Assembly: GCF_904846645.1 (NCBI RefSeq)
Contig: NZ_CAJHBO010000017.1
Location: forward strand, 1-64,000
Reading direction: 5' to 3'
Source of the DNA: Psychrobacter sp. Pi2-1
GTDB taxonomy: Bacteria > Pseudomonadota > Gammaproteobacteria > Pseudomonadales > Moraxellaceae
DNA length: 64,000 nt
Positions 1 through 11,011 of the stretch are shown here, in pieces. Both the position numbers and the translations under genes were made by a program. The notes beneath the pieces were generated by a model. That model was not told where the DNA came from. It ran no database searches and saw only the letters and a program-made list of their open reading frames with translations. Each line of letters begins with the position of its first letter. The stretch's first letter is position 1.

Positions 1-206
1 GCTTTGATAATGCGCCCATAGAAAGCTTCTGGGGCATATTAAAGAATGAGTTGGTGTATCACGAAGACTATAAAACAAGGTTTGAAGCCATCAGTGATAT
101 CACTAAATATATTGAGCTTGAGTACAACCAGACTAGAATCCAAAAGGGTTTAGGCTATAAAACGCCAAGACAGGTATGGTTTGACTTTTATCGTCAGGCT
201 GCGTAA
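1..206 (+). CDS. IS3-family transposase OrfB, C-terminal end (partial)
   Basis: This is the last 68 codons of an IS3-family OrfB transposase (DDE integrase), with the 5' part lying outside the window. The reading frame begins at base 3 and stops at 204-206. It shows the third acidic residue of the DDE triad in the motif ESFWGILKNELVY and the usual downstream KTPRQVWFDFY ending. The right end of the element should lie shortly after the stop, but its terminal inverted repeat cannot be matched because the left end is not visible. Family assignment is confident; subgroup and completeness are not. Confidence 0.85.
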   Translation, partial: FDNAPIESFWGILKNELVYHEDYKTRFEAISDITKYIELEYNQTRIQKGLGYKTPRQVWFDFYRQAA

Positions 207-409
207 CTAAAATCTCCCAAGTCAATGTCTACAGATTTGACAGCATAGGTCAGATAGACCATACAGCTGATTTAATTCAAACGCCAACCTGTCCAAGGTG
301 TAACGGTGAGATGATTAAGAGAGTAGCAAAAAAAGGCCTGAATCAAGGTCAGACCTTTTTTGGTTGTAGCAAATTTCCTAAGTGTCGCGGTGTAGTGAAT
401 ATTGATTAG
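207..409 (+). pseudogene. zinc-ribbon (topoisomerase C4-type) protein, 5'-truncated next to the IS
   Basis: A frame ending at 407-409 encodes a single C4 zinc finger of the topoisomerase DNA-binding type: CPRC at about 290-301, then GCSKFPKCRG near the C-terminus (about 361-390). Such fingers sit at the C-terminus of topoisomerase I and of various nuclease-like proteins. The frame has no credible start codon before the finger and runs back into the transposase, in a different frame. The IS therefore appears to have removed the N-terminal part. The identity of the parent protein cannot be told from the finger alone. Confidence 0.6.
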
Positions 410-451
410 TCGTTAGCCATTTTAACCTTAGCCATCCTAACTTTAGTCACC

Positions 452-1423
452 TTAACCATATATCTCTTCTAAACGTAAACAAGCAACCAATCGACCGTCC
501 CATTCGCGCAGTTGCGGCTCTACTTCGCTGCATTGCTGTTTGGCATATGGGCAGCGTTTGTGTAGGGCGCAGCCACTTGGTGGATTTAGTGGACTTGGTA
601 GCTCACCTTGTAGGGTTAAATCATTTTTATGGCCATTTACCGTTGGAGCAGCAGCCAATAACGCGATGGTATACGGATGTTTTGGTTCATTATAAATCGC
701 TTCTTTGGGGCCGTGCTCAACAGCTTGACCTAGATACATCACCATCACATCATCAGCGACGTGGCGCACGACTGACAAGTTATGCGAGATAAAGACGTAA
801 GCGGTGCGATACTCATCCTGCAAATCCATAAATAAGTTTAAGACTTGCGCCTGAATCGATACATCGAGCGCGGAAGTCGGCTCATCAGCGACGACGATTT
901 TAGGGTTGAGCATCATGGCGCGTGCGAGGGCAATACGTTGACGCTGACCACCCGAAAACATATGCGGATAACGACCAGCGTGTTCGGGTCGTAGACCCAC
1001 ATGTCTCATCATCTCGTTAATTTTGTCACGTTTTTCTTCTTTGGACAGTTTGGTATGGATATCCAATGGCTCTGTCAATTGATAGCCAATAGTATGGCGC
1101 GGATTTAAGCTACCATAAGGGTTTTGAAAGACCATTTGAATTTCAGTACGCAACTCTTTTAACGCTTTTCTGCTATAGCCTGTAGTGCCTTCATTGTTGA
1201 TAAATAGCTCACCATGTGTAGGCGCTTCGATCAGCGTCAACTGTCGGGCAAGGGTAGATTTACCACAGCCTGACTCACCAACGACGGCCAATGTCTTGCC
1301 AGCTTCAAGCTCGAAAGAGACACCATTGAGCGCTTTCACGTAGGCCTTTGCTTTGCCCAGACCTTGTGATACTGGGTAGTGCTTGTGTAGATTGTCTGCT
1401 TTTAGGACCACTTTGTTACTCAT
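452..1423 (-). CDS. dppF: dipeptide ABC transporter ATPase DppF
   Basis: Second ATP-binding subunit of a dipeptide importer, 323 aa, acting at the inner face of the cytoplasmic membrane. Walker [10 protein letters not shown] is at residues 49-57, the ABC signature FSGGQ near 156-160 and Walker B VVADEP at about 177-182. The cysteine-containing C-terminal extension typical of oligopeptide/dipeptide ATPases (CALHKRCPY) follows. Its start overlaps the end of dppD by four bases (ATGA), so the two are translationally coupled. It is the last gene of dppABCDF. No clear hairpin terminator is visible in the 40 bases after it. Confidence 0.93.
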   Translation of the reverse strand: MSNKVVLKADNLHKHYPVSQGLGKAKAYVKALNGVSFELEAGKTLAVVGESGCGKSTLARQLTLIEAPTHGELFINNEGTTGYSRKALKELRTEIQMVFQNPYGSLNPRHTIGYQLTEPLDIHTKLSKEEKRDKINEMMRHVGLRPEHAGRYPHMFSGGQRQRIALARAMMLNPKIVVADEPTSALDVSIQAQVLNLFMDLQDEYRTAYVFISHNLSVVRHVADDVMVMYLGQAVEHGPKEAIYNEPKHPYTIALLAAAPTVNGHKNDLTLQGELPSPLNPPSGCALHKRCPYAKQQCSEVEPQLREWDGRLVACLRLEEIYG

Positions 1424-2487
1424 ACTTGTGACTCCAAGATAGCAGCGTGAGATGGGCGAGAAGTAATATTAGAATCAATACAACGCACCTTACCATTGGG
1501 CGTATCTAAAATAGGTGGCGGTACTTCGCAAGCAGGCTCCTTATACGGGCAACGAGGAGACAACAAGCAACCAGTTGGCCTGTCATATTGACTTGGCACG
1601 ACCCCTGGTAAGCTATTTAATCTATCTTGACCGATGGCTAATTCAGGGATGGCTTGTAGCAATGCTTCCGTATAAGGGTGGGCAGGGTTTTGGAAAATTT
1701 CTGGCACGGTACTGGTTTCGACCACTTGTCCCGCATACATAACCGCGACATCACGCGAGTTTTGTGCAACCAGACCTAAATCGTGGGTGATTAATACCAT
1801 GGCCATTTGTTTTTCGCGTTGCAATCGGCTCAGCAAGTCCATAATTTGCGCCTGTACTGTGACATCGAGCGCGGTGGTTGGCTCATCTGCGATAAGTAGT
1901 TTTGGCTCACAAGCAATCGCCATCGCAATCATAACCCGTTGACTCATACCACCTGATAGTTGATGCGGATATACCTTGAGTCGATTTTTGGCATCGGGCA
2001 TCTCGACCAACTCTAGCAGTTCTAAGATGCGTGTTTGTACTGCTGCGCCTCGCAAACCAAGATGCTTGCGTAGCACTTCACCTAGCTGCATCTCAACCGT
2101 AAAGCTTGGATTTAGGCAAGACATCGCATTTTGAAAAATCATAGAGATGTCTTTACCAATGATACCGCGTCTCTCTTTGGCTGACATACTAAGCATGTCT
2201 TTATTGTCAAAGACCACTCGTTGTGCGCGTACGGTCGCGGAAGGTGGTAACAGTCCCATCAATGCCATCATCGTGACCGATTTACCTGAGCCAGATTCAC
2301 CCACGACAGCGATGACCTCACCTTGGGTAATCTTCAACGATACATCATCGACTGCGCGAAAGGCACGCACTCCTTGTCCGAAAGTGACAGACAGGTTCTC
2401 AATATCTAGCAGCAATGGTGAGTCTTTTGTTGATGCACCATTCATAGACGTATGAGTGATAGGTGTGTTCATTAATGGTTCAGTCAT
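1420..2487 (-). CDS. dppD: dipeptide ABC transporter ATPase DppD
   Basis: First ATP-binding subunit of the dipeptide importer, 355 aa. Walker [10 protein letters not shown] lies at residues 63-71, the signature is LSGGMSQR, Walker B is LLIADEPTT, and the family's C-terminal cysteine motif ([10 protein letters not shown]) is present. It pairs with DppF to energise uptake through DppB and DppC. The N-terminus has two further in-frame ATGs (residues 6 and 15), so the true start could be slightly downstream. It begins one base after the dppC stop, indicating a single transcript. Confidence 0.93.
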   Translation of the reverse strand: MTEPLMNTPITHTSMNGASTKDSPLLLDIENLSVTFGQGVRAFRAVDDVSLKITQGEVIAVVGESGSGKSVTMMALMGLLPPSATVRAQRVVFDNKDMLSMSAKERRGIIGKDISMIFQNAMSCLNPSFTVEMQLGEVLRKHLGLRGAAVQTRILELLELVEMPDAKNRLKVYPHQLSGGMSQRVMIAMAIACEPKLLIADEPTTALDVTVQAQIMDLLSRLQREKQMAMVLITHDLGLVAQNSRDVAVMYAGQVVETSTVPEIFQNPAHPYTEALLQAIPELAIGQDRLNSLPGVVPSQYDRPTGCLLSPRCPYKEPACEVPPPILDTPNGKVRCIDSNITSRPSHAAILESQV

Positions 2488-2488
2488 C

Positions 2489-3409
2489 TTAGGTCACCTG
2501 CTTTAATTTAGGATCTAGCGCATCGCGTAAGCCATCACCAGTCAGGTTGATCGATAGTGCAGCTAAGAAGATAGCGACACCCGGCCAGATGGCTAGCCAA
2601 ACATTACTTTGAATATATTGACGCGCCGTACCTAGCATCGCGCCCCATTCGGCATCTGGTGGCTGTACGCCAAAGCCTAGGAAACCAATCGCACCTGCTT
2701 CTAAAATAGCAGACGAGAAAATCATCGTTGCCTGTACGATAAGCGGTGCCATACAGTTGGGCAAAATGGTGATAAACAACAATCTGAGCACGCCAGCACC
2801 CATCACTTGTGAAGCAATAAAGTACTCACGTTGTAGCTCTACCATTGCTGTGGCACGAGTCAGACGAATAAATGGCGGTGTACAGACCAGTGCGATCGTA
2901 ATAATCGTATTGGTCATAGATGGCCCTAAGATAGCGGCAATGATAATCGCCAATAGCAAGCTCGGATATGACATCAAAATATCATTGACTAGCATGACCG
3001 CTTTGCCCCAGACCTTTGGCCAAAACGCAGCACTTAATCCTAAAGAAATACCAACCAACATCGCCAAAGTCGTTGCGCTTAGACCGATAAATAACGAATA
3101 ACGTGCGCCATACATCACTCGAGACAATGTATCTCGGCCCGCATCATCAGTACCTAGCCAAAACATCGCATTACCACCATCTAAAAAAGCAGGTGGCAAT
3201 TGCTCTTGACCGGTGAACAGCTCATAAGGATCGTGAGGCGCAATAGCAGGCGCGAGTATAGCAACTAGAACCATTAATGCCAGTACGATAAAACCAATCA
3301 CGGCGCCTTTGTTTCGGCAGAACGTCGATAAAAATAGCTGCCAAGATGACGGCGGTGTGGCTGCCATCAGATTGACATCAGAGGGGAGAGCAGAAGGCTT
3401 CATGAGCAT
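2489..3409 (-). CDS. dppC: dipeptide ABC transporter permease DppC
   Basis: Inner-membrane permease of the dipeptide importer, 306 aa, of the BPD_transp_1 type. A cytoplasmic N-terminus is followed by a first membrane helix (about residues 35-55), a periplasmic loop containing LGTDDAGRD typical of DppC/OppC, and five more helices. The ATPase-contact EAA-like loop is near [11 protein letters not shown]. It lies 134 bp after dppB and one base before dppD. Length and order match the family. Confidence 0.92.
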   Translation of the reverse strand: MLMKPSALPSDVNLMAATPPSSWQLFLSTFCRNKGAVIGFIVLALMVLVAILAPAIAPHDPYELFTGQEQLPPAFLDGGNAMFWLGTDDAGRDTLSRVMYGARYSLFIGLSATTLAMLVGISLGLSAAFWPKVWGKAVMLVNDILMSYPSLLLAIIIAAILGPSMTNTIITIALVCTPPFIRLTRATAMVELQREYFIASQVMGAGVLRLLFITILPNCMAPLIVQATMIFSSAILEAGAIGFLGFGVQPPDAEWGAMLGTARQYIQSNVWLAIWPGVAIFLAALSINLTGDGLRDALDPKLKQVT

Positions 3410-3543
3410 TTCCTATAGTGGCTAGCGCATTGGATTCGTTTGGGCTTCCTTCCTAATAATCATTAGAAATTTGCCAAAAACCTTTATAACCATGCAAGTG
3501 CTAATCATCACTATTTATAATGTGAGTATTTATCAATGTTAGA

Positions 3544-4560
3544 TTAAGAAGTATGGCGGATACGTGGATTAATCAGACCATACAAAATATCAATAAATAA
3601 ACTAACCAAAATCAGAGCGGTGGCGACCAATAAAATACCATTTTGTACAATAGGGTAGTCACGAGTGAAAAACCCATCGAGTAGCCAATTACCAACGCCT
3701 GGCCAGCTAAAGATGGTCTCGGTAATAATGGCACCTGCGAGCAATGTTGCCATCTGCAAGCCAACGACGGTAACCACAGTAATCAAGGCATTACGCATTA
3801 CGTGGACTAGTATCACTCGGCGTGGAGATAAACCTTTGGCTCGCGCTGTACGCACATAATCCTCATCCAATACCTCTAGCATCGCAGAGCGTGTCATCCG
3901 TGCAATCATCGCTAACGGAATGGTCGATAGAGCAATAGATGGCAATATAAAGTGTTTGACCACGTTCCAAAACGCACCAGGTTCTCCTGAGCTTAGTGAG
4001 CCAAGTAACCATGAGCCATACAATGGCTGCACATCTAAAAACTGTGCGACAGATATCACACCAGCGACGGGCAAGAGGCCTAAATAGTGAGCGAAGATAC
4101 CAGTCAGGATAGGGCCCAATAAATAGATGGGCATAGAGTAGCCTGCCAACGCGCCTGACATTAGGGTGTAATCAATCCATGTACCACGGCGCAAGGCAGC
4201 AAAGATGCCTAAGCTAACACCAATGACACTAGCGATAACAATAGCGCATAACGCTAACTCTAAAGTCGGAACAAAGTGAGCAAAGAAGTCTTGTAGTACA
4301 GGCGTACGAGTACGAAAGGACTGACCGAAATCACCCGTTAGGATACCAGTCAAATAATCCCAATACTGGGCAACGAGCGGTTTGTCTAATCCTAGCCTTT
4401 CTAACGCACGAGCATGTAGCTCGGGATCGACCATACGCTCGCCCATCATAATCTCGACCGCATCTCCAGGTACGAGACGAATCAGAGTAAAAGTCGATAG
4501 CGTTAGGCCAAGATAGACGGGTATTAAAATGGCAATACGACGCAGAATATAAAGTAGCAT
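3544..4560 (-). CDS. dppB: dipeptide ABC transporter permease DppB
   Basis: Inner-membrane permease, 338 aa, the DppB partner of DppC. It starts with the hallmark N-terminus ILRRIAILIPVYLGLT, a first helix, then the periplasmic LVPGDAVEIMMG segment. It carries further helices and the EAA-type loop (RTARAKGLSPRRVILVHVMRNA) that docks on the ATPases. It lies about 195 bp downstream of dppA, and that gap contains a long hairpin. In related operons such a gap lets the binding protein be made in excess over the permeases. Confidence 0.92.
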   Translation of the reverse strand: MLLYILRRIAILIPVYLGLTLSTFTLIRLVPGDAVEIMMGERMVDPELHARALERLGLDKPLVAQYWDYLTGILTGDFGQSFRTRTPVLQDFFAHFVPTLELALCAIVIASVIGVSLGIFAALRRGTWIDYTLMSGALAGYSMPIYLLGPILTGIFAHYLGLLPVAGVISVAQFLDVQPLYGSWLLGSLSSGEPGAFWNVVKHFILPSIALSTIPLAMIARMTRSAMLEVLDEDYVRTARAKGLSPRRVILVHVMRNALITVVTVVGLQMATLLAGAIITETIFSWPGVGNWLLDGFFTRDYPIVQNGILLVATALILVSLFIDILYGLINPRIRHTS

Positions 4561-4653
4561 GGGCTGCTCAATAGTTGTGGTTCAATGATTAGAGTATTAG
4601 CGATGATGAAGAGGTCCGTGACAAAGCGCTTAATTCATATTGTTCATATCATT

Positions 4654-4702
4654 CATATAAGTGCGGCTGGAGCAGAGTATCTGACCCAGCCGCACTTATA
4701 TG
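4654..4702 (-). terminator. 17-bp hairpin between dppA and dppB (attenuator / mRNA-stabilising stem-loop)
   Basis: Perfect 17-bp inverted repeat: arms 4654-4670 and 4686-4702, with a 15-base loop. No T-run follows on either strand, so it is more likely an intercistronic stem-loop that partly terminates transcription or protects the dppA mRNA 3' end than a strong terminator. The role is inferred from its position between binding-protein and permease genes. Confidence 0.65.
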
Positions 4703-4755
4703 GATGAATAAAATGAATAAATCGCGAATGTCGTAACGGAATTAATCAGTCAAGG

Positions 4756-6396
4756 TTATTCAACTTTTACACCATCGAAGCGTATTGAGCCAAGTGGGCT
4801 AATTTTATAATCGACCACGTTTGGTGCGGTGAATACGGTTACTACCGAATGCGCCATCGTCGTCCAAGGAAGCTGCTCTTTGAATATCTGCTGAGCTTGT
4901 TCATATTCACTGACACGCTCATCTTGATTGTTAATCTGACGGGCATTGGTCACCAAATTATCGAAGTCTTTATTACACCAGCGCGAGTAGTTGTTACCAC
5001 CGACAGCGTCACAAGACAATAACGAACCAAGCCAGTTGTCTGGATCACCATTGTCGCCAGTCCAGCCGGCTAGAATGACATCAGGTTCACCTTTAGCAGC
5101 GCGCTTTAGGTACTCGCCCCACTCATAAGTCACAAGCTTGGTATCGACGCCAATCTTCGCCCAATCTGCTTGTAGCATTTCAGCCATTAGCTTGGCATTT
5201 GGGTTGTACGGACGCTGAACTGGCATATACCATAGATTGATAGAAAGGTTATCCGCGCCAGCTTCTTTGATCAGTGCTTTTGCTTTCTCAACATCGTAAG
5301 GCGCGTCTTTAAGTGACTCGTCATAGCCCCACTGCGTTGGCGGCATTGGGTTGGTTGCCTTGAGGCCTTCGCTCTGATAAACCGCATTGATAATAGCGTC
5401 TTTGTTGATCGCCATATCTAATGCTTGACGCACTTTAAGATCGCTCAGTTGAGGTTTTTCTACGTTGTAACCGACATAGCCAACGTTGAAGCCAGGCTGA
5501 TCGAGAACAGTGGCTTTACCTGATTTTTTGACAGATTCGATTTCGGCAGGTTTTGGATAAGCGGATACGTGACATTCCCCAGCTTGCACTTTCTGTGCAC
5601 GAACTGCCGAGTCTTTAGTGATGACAAACACTAGGTTGTCGATATAAATGTCGTCTTTATTCCAATAGTCTGGGTTTTTGGTATAACGAATTTGCGCGTC
5701 TTTTTGATAAGAAGTAAAGACGAAAGGTCCAGTACCGACTGGCTTAGTATTGATATCAGCAGCGTTGCCAGAGGCTAGCAATTGATCTGCGTACTCAGCA
5801 GAACCAATATAAGCAAAAGGCATCGCTAGGTTCTGTAGGAACGGCGCATTGGTTTCGCTAAGGGTAATTTTTACCGTATAGTCGTCAACCTTTTCGATAT
5901 TAGAGATAATATCAGGTAGTCCCATGCCGACTGAATATGGGAATTCAGCAGGATAAGCTTTATTAAATTCAAAGTCTGGGTCAGTGATACGTTCTAGCGT
6001 AAAGACAATGTCATCCGCGTTGAAATCGCGAGTCGGAGTAAAGTAATCAGTTGTACCGAACTTAACCCCTTTGCGTAGATTAAAGGTATAAGTCTTGCCG
6101 TCTTCGCTAATATCCCAACTCTCCGCAAGTCCTGGTTGAATCTCAGTTTCCGCTCTTTTGAATTCTACCAAGCCATTATAAATAGGGAAGGCACTCGCAT
6201 CAAAATCCGTACCTGAAGTATATTGCGCTGGATCGAATCCAGCAGGGCTACCTTCTGAGCAATAGAGCAATGTTTTGGCGGCTTTGGCATCTGAGCTAGC
6301 AGCAGAATCATCCGTAGTTTTGTTGTCTCCACTACAGGCGCTGATACCTAAGACAAACGTCGCCAGCATCGTAAGTTTGAAGAGTGATTTTTGCAT
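4756..6396 (-). CDS. dppA: periplasmic dipeptide-binding lipoprotein DppA
   Basis: Solute-binding protein of the dipeptide importer, 546 aa, SBP_bac_5 family. The signal peptide ends in a lipobox (GISAC, Cys21), so it is probably a lipid-anchored periplasmic protein. The start of the mature domain, LLYCSEGSPAGFDPAQYTSG, closely resembles Escherichia coli DppA, as do GKTYTFNLRKGVKFG and ADDIVFTLERI. It delivers peptides to DppBC. It is the first gene of the operon, and the 459-bp spacer upstream should hold the promoter. The substrate is assigned by family resemblance; haem or other peptides are possible. Confidence 0.92.
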   Translation of the reverse strand: MQKSLFKLTMLATFVLGISACSGDNKTTDDSAASSDAKAAKTLLYCSEGSPAGFDPAQYTSGTDFDASAFPIYNGLVEFKRAETEIQPGLAESWDISEDGKTYTFNLRKGVKFGTTDYFTPTRDFNADDIVFTLERITDPDFEFNKAYPAEFPYSVGMGLPDIISNIEKVDDYTVKITLSETNAPFLQNLAMPFAYIGSAEYADQLLASGNAADINTKPVGTGPFVFTSYQKDAQIRYTKNPDYWNKDDIYIDNLVFVITKDSAVRAQKVQAGECHVSAYPKPAEIESVKKSGKATVLDQPGFNVGYVGYNVEKPQLSDLKVRQALDMAINKDAIINAVYQSEGLKATNPMPPTQWGYDESLKDAPYDVEKAKALIKEAGADNLSINLWYMPVQRPYNPNAKLMAEMLQADWAKIGVDTKLVTYEWGEYLKRAAKGEPDVILAGWTGDNGDPDNWLGSLLSCDAVGGNNYSRWCNKDFDNLVTNARQINNQDERVSEYEQAQQIFKEQLPWTTMAHSVVTVFTAPNVVDYKISPLGSIRFDGVKVE

Positions 6397-6855
6397 TATT
6401 ACATCCTATGTAATGGTAGGTAGGTACTCATGTATCCATATGTTCGTTCTCGATCATGAATACGATGAGAAAGCGTTTAGTGACCTCTAAAGTATCTATC
6501 TATGCAGTATTTTATATATACAAAATAAAACATATTAAAGCTTGTTATAACTTTAAATTATATGGATATAAACTAAAAATATAAATAAGTCGTTCGAATA
6601 TACTCTTTTAATCTGTGATAATGCAAGCGATAAATAGACTAATTTTGATAAAAACTGCACGATTTTGCCGTATTTAGCATTAATAAGATATTAAATACTA
6701 AATTCTATGGCTTTATGTTTATTTACTCTAAGTAGCAAAGAGACACGCTTTTAAATCGCTAACTAGTTACAATTTTACTCATTGTTAACAATTAGAAATA
6801 ATAAAGTTATGTCTCTTTGAAGTAGCCAACTATAAGCCGTTTGTCCAATGCAGCA
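6397..6855. other. intergenic region upstream of dppA with palindromes
   Basis: No gene is seen in these 459 AT-rich bases. They contain a 10-bp inverted repeat (6736-6745 and 6810-6819) enclosing 64 bases, just after the GMC oxidoreductase stop. Within that is a perfect 12-bp palindrome, ATTGTTAACAAT, at 6781-6792. The outer repeat could end the upstream transcript and the palindrome could be an operator; both roles are guesses. The dppA promoter should lie in the left part. Confidence 0.5.
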
Positions 6856-8484
6856 TTAAACAGGGCTATGATTCGCTTTAATGAGATCGGCTATTTTTTC
6901 GGCAATCATAATAGTTGGCGCATTGGTATTGGCGCTAATAAGCGTTGGCATCACTGATGCATCGATGACTCGTAGTCCGCTCACACCTCGTACCTTCAAT
7001 TCCAAATCAACCACAGAACTGTCATCTGAGCCCATGCGGCAAGTGCCTACTGGGTGATAGATGGTATCTGACTTATTACGGATATAGCCGAGCATGCCGT
7101 CTTTTTCGAGGTAAGGGGCAGGGTAGTCTTCAGTAATGTATTTAGCGAGTGCGGACTCTTGCATGATGGCTCGAGTACGCTCGGCACCAGCTACCATATA
7201 CTCTACATCTTTTGGATGCGACAGATAGTTTGGATCGATCAAGACAGCATCAGAAGGGTCGGCTGAGTCCAACCTAACAGTACCTCGACTTTCAGGCCGT
7301 AAGTAGCAACTGTGACAAGAGACAGCGAAGCCGCGTCTGAGATCACGGCCATGCTCTATCACGCGCGAGATGACAAAGTGCAGCTGGGTATTTGGCCACT
7401 CCTTTGGATCGTCACCGACGCTAAAGAACGCACCTGCCTCTGCATAGTTGGTAGACAGCAGCCCTGTACCGTCTTTTCTCCATTGCCGAATACTTTTGGT
7501 TAATGTCGAAATCGATGCCATGCCAATACCGATGACATCAGTAGTATTGACCTCATAATCAAAGACGACGTCTAAATGATCCTGCAAATTACCACCGACT
7601 TCAGGTGCATCTACCACCACATCGATACCATGAGACTGCAAATGCTCTGCAGGACCAATACCTGAGAGCATCAGAACTTTGGGTGAACCAAATGCGCCAC
7701 CTGATAACAGGACTTCATGACGCGCCGTGACAGTATGTTCGACACCGTCTTTTTCGTAGACGACGCCTGTCGCTTGATTGTCTTCGATAATGACGCGGTT
7801 AGCCTGCGCATGAGTGATAACCGTCAGGTTGGAGCGGTTTTGGACAGGATGCAGATAGGCGGCCGCAGCAGAACAGCGTTGGCCTTGTTTTTCGCCATGG
7901 AAATGAGTGACTTGATACAATCCTGTACCGTCTTGCTTTTCGCTATTAAAGTCGGTGTTATGATCTAGGCCATTGGCAATCGCAGCTTCTACGAATGCTT
8001 TGGAGATGTCTCGTGGACTGAGTAGGTCGCTAACATGCAGCGGCCCGCTATCACCATGTAGATCATCGCTACCACGAACGTTGTTTTCAGCTTTGATAAA
8101 GTAGGGAAGTACATCGTCGAATCCCCAGCCAGTACAGCCTTGCTCTACCCAGCGCTCATAATCTAGCTTACTACCGCGCGTATAGATCATGGCATTGATA
8201 GCTGATGAGCCGCCCAGACATTGTCCACGCGGCTGAAAACCTTTACGGTTGTTAAGGTGCTCTTGCGGAGTAGTATGAAAGCACCAATTGTTCAATTTAA
8301 GCGGTTTACCAGGAACCATCAGAATCAGTCCAGCAGGCACGCGTACTGCTAGATCTTTGCCATCACCGCCGTACTCTAATAAACAGACACTGATATCTGG
8401 GTTTTCAGTGAGACGGCTAGCGAGCACGCAACCTGCTGATCCACCACCGACGATAACATAGTCAAATGTTGTGTCAAATTCCAT
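6856..8484 (-). CDS. GMC-family FAD alcohol dehydrogenase (choline-dehydrogenase-like)
   Basis: Flavoprotein of the glucose-methanol-choline family, 542 aa. The N-terminal FAD motif is [18 protein letters not shown] (residues 8-25), the GMC signature is [18 protein letters not shown] (about 87-104), and the C-terminal catalytic-histidine region is [10 protein letters not shown]. It probably oxidises an alcohol to the aldehyde that the upstream aldehyde dehydrogenase removes, passing electrons to a quinone or other acceptor. It differs clearly from the betA product in this window. The spacing (190 bp from the DUF779 gene) suggests one transcriptional direction but not tight coupling. The substrate is unknown; an AlkJ-like role is possible. 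Confidence 0.82.
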   Translation of the reverse strand: MEFDTTFDYVIVGGGSAGCVLASRLTENPDISVCLLEYGGDGKDLAVRVPAGLILMVPGKPLKLNNWCFHTTPQEHLNNRKGFQPRGQCLGGSSAINAMIYTRGSKLDYERWVEQGCTGWGFDDVLPYFIKAENNVRGSDDLHGDSGPLHVSDLLSPRDISKAFVEAAIANGLDHNTDFNSEKQDGTGLYQVTHFHGEKQGQRCSAAAAYLHPVQNRSNLTVITHAQANRVIIEDNQATGVVYEKDGVEHTVTARHEVLLSGGAFGSPKVLMLSGIGPAEHLQSHGIDVVVDAPEVGGNLQDHLDVVFDYEVNTTDVIGIGMASISTLTKSIRQWRKDGTGLLSTNYAEAGAFFSVGDDPKEWPNTQLHFVISRVIEHGRDLRRGFAVSCHSCYLRPESRGTVRLDSADPSDAVLIDPNYLSHPKDVEYMVAGAERTRAIMQESALAKYITEDYPAPYLEKDGMLGYIRNKSDTIYHPVGTCRMGSDDSSVVDLELKVRGVSGLRVIDASVMPTLISANTNAPTIMIAEKIADLIKANHSPV

Positions 8485-8674
8485 TTTATATTCCTTATAG
8501 CATCCATGCTAATTAAAATAGGGTACGCTTTACAGTAACTATTATTCTGCTGAAATAATAAAATAAAAATGACTCTGCGGTATCTATTTGCGTCAATATC
8601 TTAGGACAAGCGAAGACTGTTATATTCGGTATGTTATATAAAATTAATGCTACTTAATTTTGCACTGAACAAGC

Positions 8675-9001
8675 TTATATCGAACAGATTTCTGAGCGTA
8701 CGATAAAGCGTTTGCCTTCAGGTATTTCTAACGAAAAACTCGCACCGCGACCATTGACGACATCAATGGTGAGATCGGTATGCTGCCATAAATTGTACTG
8801 TGCCTTACCCATATAGAATGGACAGCCAGCAATCTCACCAACCAGCACATCCTGACCGCCTACCTTGAACTCTCCTAATGGATAGCACATGGGCGAGCTA
8901 CCATCACAGCAGCCGCCTGATTGATGAAACATTAAATCGCCATGCTTTGATTTCAATAGCTCAATGAGTGCCTTACAAGACTCTGTTGCCGTAATTTTCA
9001 T
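8675..9001 (-). CDS. DUF779 family protein
   Basis: Small protein of 108 aa with the DUF779 pattern: a cysteine-rich segment (SGGCCDGSSPMCYP, about residues 28-41), GCPFYMG in the middle, and a C-terminal FSLEIPEGKRFI. Members are habitually found beside aldehyde or alcohol dehydrogenases, as here directly after the aldehyde dehydrogenase (158 bp). The biochemical function is not established. The cysteines suggest metal or redox chemistry, but nothing in the sequence proves it. Confidence 0.85.
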   Translation of the reverse strand: MKITATESCKALIELLKSKHGDLMFHQSGGCCDGSSPMCYPLGEFKVGGQDVLVGEIAGCPFYMGKAQYNLWQHTDLTIDVVNGRGASFSLEIPEGKRFIVRSEICSI

Positions 9002-9158
9002 ACTCAGCTCCTATGCTATCAGTGTCGAAAAACTATACTATTCTGAAAAGCTATTATTCAAAATATGGCTTTTTACGACCTCCTAAAGTGAAAATGCAAC
9101 CTATCTTGCGACAGATTGCATTTGTTTTCTAAGTACTGTCATGCGTTCACAGGTTAGA

Positions 9159-10685
9159 TTAGAAGAAACCCATTTTTTTAGGGCTGTACGAAACCAGCAT
9201 GTTTTTGGTTTGCTGATAATGATCGAGCATCATCAAATGGTTTTCGCGGCCGATACCTGATTGTTTATAGCCACCGAATGCAGCGTGTGATGGATATAGA
9301 TGATAGCAGTTGGTCCATACGCGGCCCGCTTGGATACCACGTCCGAAACGATAGGCTTTATGTACACTACGTGTCCAAACGCCAGCGCCTAGACCATATA
9401 GGGTGTCATTGGCAATTTGCATGGCTTCTTCGTCGTCTTTAAAGGTGGTGACAGCGAGCACAGGTCCAAAGATTTCTTCTTGGAACACGCGCATGTCATT
9501 GGTGCCTTCAAAGATAGTTGGCTTAACATAATAGCCGTCTGCTAGGTCGCCATCGTGTTTGGCTTGATCGCCACCGACTAGGACTTTTGCGCCTTCTTTT
9601 TTACCGATATCAAGATAAGATAAAATCTTTTCTAACTGATCTGAGCTGGCTTGCGCGCCAATCATAGTCTCAGTATCTAGTGGATTGCCCATTTTGATGG
9701 CTTCGACACGAGCGATACAGCGTTTGATAAATTCGTCATAGATGCTTTCGTGTACGAGCGCACGTGACGGACAAGTACAGACCTCACCTTGGTTTAAGGC
9801 AAACATGACTAGGCCTTCGACCGCTTTGTCCAAGAAGTCATCGTCTTCGTCCATGACATCGGCAAAGAAGATATTTGGACTTTTGCCGCCAAGCTCTAGC
9901 GTCACTGGAATGATGTTTTCGCTGGCGTACTGCATGATGAGGCGACCCGTTGTGGTCTCACCAGTGAAAGCAACTTTGTTGATACGAGGGTTTGAGGCAA
10001 GTGGTTTACCAGCTTCGACACCGAAGCCATTGACAATGTTTAACACGCCCTTAGGCAAGATGTCAGCGATACCGATCGCTTCTAACATATATAGTATAGA
10101 GGCAGGCGTTTGCTCAGCAGGCTTCATAACGATACAGTTACCCGCGGCTAGAGCCGGGGCGATTTTCCATACTGCCATTAGAATAGGGAAGTTCCATGGG
10201 ATAATCTGCCCGACAACGCCTAGCGGCTCATGGAAATGATAAGCAACGGTGTCTTCATCAATTTGACTGATACCGCCTTCTTGTGCGCGGATGGCACTGG
10301 CGAAATAACGGAATTGATCGATGGCTAGTGGAATATCTGCCATTAAGGTTTCGCGTACAGGCTTGCCGTTTTCGTAGCATTCAGCAATAGCGATCGCTTC
10401 TAGATTGGCTTCCATGCTATCTGCGATTTTTAATAATAAATTGGCACGTTCAGCGACGCTGGTTTTGCCCCAAGCGTCTTTGGCAGCATGCGCGGCATCT
10501 AGGGCTTTTTCGATATCTGCTTCTTTTGAACGGGCGACTTGGCAAATGGTTTTACCATCGATAGGACTTGGGTTGTCAAAATACTCGCCATCGACAGGAG
10601 GAGTCCACTCACCATTAATAAAGTTATCGTATTTTTCGCGGAATTGGACGGGACTGTTTTCAGTATTGGGATAAGCGTATAACAT
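9159..10685 (-). CDS. NAD-dependent aldehyde dehydrogenase (AldB/ExaC-like)
   Basis: Cytoplasmic NAD(P)-dependent aldehyde dehydrogenase, 508 aa. It has the [20 protein letters not shown] segment, the glutamate motif [12 protein letters not shown] and the catalytic cysteine in [11 protein letters not shown]. The C-terminus [13 protein letters not shown] is typical of the AldB/ExaC branch acting on acetaldehyde-like substrates. With the DUF779 protein and the GMC dehydrogenase it forms an alcohol-to-acid module on the minus strand. It is the first gene, with a promoter presumably in the 326-bp spacer shared with the divergent helicase. Confidence 0.88.
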   Translation of the reverse strand: MLYAYPNTENSPVQFREKYDNFINGEWTPPVDGEYFDNPSPIDGKTICQVARSKEADIEKALDAAHAAKDAWGKTSVAERANLLLKIADSMEANLEAIAIAECYENGKPVRETLMADIPLAIDQFRYFASAIRAQEGGISQIDEDTVAYHFHEPLGVVGQIIPWNFPILMAVWKIAPALAAGNCIVMKPAEQTPASILYMLEAIGIADILPKGVLNIVNGFGVEAGKPLASNPRINKVAFTGETTTGRLIMQYASENIIPVTLELGGKSPNIFFADVMDEDDDFLDKAVEGLVMFALNQGEVCTCPSRALVHESIYDEFIKRCIARVEAIKMGNPLDTETMIGAQASSDQLEKILSYLDIGKKEGAKVLVGGDQAKHDGDLADGYYVKPTIFEGTNDMRVFQEEIFGPVLAVTTFKDDEEAMQIANDTLYGLGAGVWTRSVHKAYRFGRGIQAGRVWTNCYHLYPSHAAFGGYKQSGIGRENHLMMLDHYQQTKNMLVSYSPKKMGFF

Positions 10686-11011
10686 TAACCACTCCTTGTT
10701 GTGTATTATGGTTATTTAAAATATGGTTACTTACGTATGACCATTTAAAAATACATTCTTGGTCTTCCTAACCAAGTTATCATCCTATCGTACTGAGCTT
10801 TTTAGCAGAACGATAATGACTTTTTATAATGATATATTTTGTATCGTATAACTTTAAGTTATGTGATATGAGTCGGTTAAAATGGTTCGCAAACGGTATG
10901 CAGCTGTTATAATTGTGAGCATCTACTTTGGCTTGCTATGGTTATTAAGTTAGTCATGGCGGCTTTCTTTTTGTACTATTTCTTCTTCATAATATTGGTT
11001 GGTTTGGATCT
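10686..11011. other. divergent intergenic region with palindrome
   Basis: This is the non-coding spacer between the divergent aldehyde dehydrogenase and helicase genes. It contains an interrupted palindrome, ATAACTT-T-AAGTTAT, at 10848-10862, which could be an operator. No RNA gene or ORF is convincing here. Confidence 0.4.

Noticed and set aside
547..792. Plus-strand frame inside dppF
   Set aside because: It is the antisense shadow of a strongly conserved ABC ATPase gene.
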